The position numbers and the translations under genes were made by a program. The notes beneath the pieces were generated by a model. It was not told the DNA's origin, made no database searches, and was given only the letters and a program-made list of their open reading frames with translations. From assembly GCA_005882055.1 (NCBI GenBank), contig VBGQ01000110.1:1-5217 (forward strand): a stretch of 5,217 nucleotides of DNA, given 5' to 3'. Position 1 is the first letter of the stretch. Each line of letters starts with the position of its first letter. This document shows, one piece after another, positions 4,969 through 5,217 of this stretch. This stretch comes from Chloroflexota bacterium (lineage in GTDB: Bacteria; Chloroflexota; Limnocylindria; QHBO01).

Positions 4969-5217
4969 GTGCGGGTCCTGCTGATTGGCGTAGGCACGGT
5001 GGGGGAGGCGATCGCCCGCATGGCCGCGACCCGCGAGTGGTGCGACGCCCTGGTCCTCGCCGACTACGACCTGGCCCGGGCGCGTGGGCTGGAAGGAGAG
5101 CTCGGATCGAGCCCGGTCCGCATCTCAGTCGAGGGCATCGATGCGCGGGAGGCAGGTGCCGTGGCCGACCTCGCGCGACGCCACCAGGCGGACCTGGTGA
5201 TGAATGCTGTCGATCCG
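4969..5217 (+). CDS. Saccharopine dehydrogenase-like NAD(P)-binding protein (3' partial)
   Basis: Only the first 83 residues are in the window. They form the start of a Rossmann fold: MRVLLIGVGTVGEAIARMAA has the G7-x-G9-x2-G12 dinucleotide loop, and the strand LVLADYD (28-34) ends in acidic D32, often favouring NAD over NADP. A second turn follows, with the characteristic DLVMNAVDP (75-83) at the edge; this resembles the VINAV-x-P element of the saccharopine dehydrogenase family. Members include saccharopine dehydrogenase, lysine 6-dehydrogenase and related C-C or C-N bond enzymes, so the exact reaction cannot be fixed from this fragment. GTG 4969 follows AAGGAGG by six nt and lies 12 nt after proline dehydrogenase, suggesting a shared role in amino-acid breakdown. 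Lysine catabolism is a reasonable but unproven inference. Confidence 0.85.
   Translation, partial: MRVLLIGVGTVGEAIARMAATREWCDALVLADYDLARARGLEGELGSSPVRISVEGIDAREAGAVADLARRHQADLVMNAVDP

Noticed and set aside
1..5217. CRISPR array, insertion sequence, toxin-antitoxin pair, phage genes or a hidden defence system.
   Set aside because: I saw no regularly spaced repeats, transposase motifs, terminal inverted repeats or small paired genes. Almost every base belongs to recognisable chromosomal genes on one strand or the other.

Overview
This 5.2 kb window is GC-rich, densely packed bacterial chromosome. It uses ATG, GTG and TTG starts with strong AGGAGG-type ribosome binding sites. The gene content suggests a Gram-positive-like or Chloroflexota/Actinomycetota-type lineage: a stand-alone proline dehydrogenase rather than a PutA fusion, a large Sec-exported phosphatase, and a bacterial TMEM175 channel. 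That taxonomic guess is inference only; no single marker here settles it.

Layout: (1) positions 1-582, plus strand: a TMEM175-family potassium channel whose first residues lie left of the window. It converges on (2) a HIT-family nucleotide hydrolase/transferase (579-1043, minus); the two stop codons share the palindrome CTAG. (3) A tRNA-Lys(UUU) with encoded CCA (1077-1151, minus) lies 33 nt upstream of the HIT start. (4) A small VOC/glyoxalase-fold protein (1205-1588, minus). (5) A 10-bp perfect hairpin (1621-1648), probably the terminator of (6) a 733-residue secreted alkaline-phosphatase-superfamily enzyme (1670-3871, minus). A textbook Shine-Dalgarno sequence puts its start at a TTG 45 nt inside the longest open frame. 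(7) A 167-bp divergent promoter region (3872-4038). (8) Proline dehydrogenase (4039-4956, plus), followed 12 nt later by (9) a saccharopine-dehydrogenase-like NAD(P)-binding protein (4969 to the right edge, plus).

Functionally, the right end is the start of an amino-acid catabolic operon. Proline dehydrogenase makes pyrroline-5-carboxylate. The next gene resembles the saccharopine/lysine dehydrogenase family, whose products feed the analogous lysine semialdehyde chemistry. The minus-strand block (phosphatase, VOC protein, tRNA, HIT) is co-directional but functionally mixed, and the hairpin after the phosphatase suggests at least two transcription units. No stretch longer than 300 bases lacks a gene.

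I found no CRISPR array, mobile element, toxin-antitoxin pair or clear new system. The points most worth a second look are the proline/lysine-type operon, the disulfide-rich secreted phosphatase with a helical tail, and the U73 discriminator of the tRNA-Lys.
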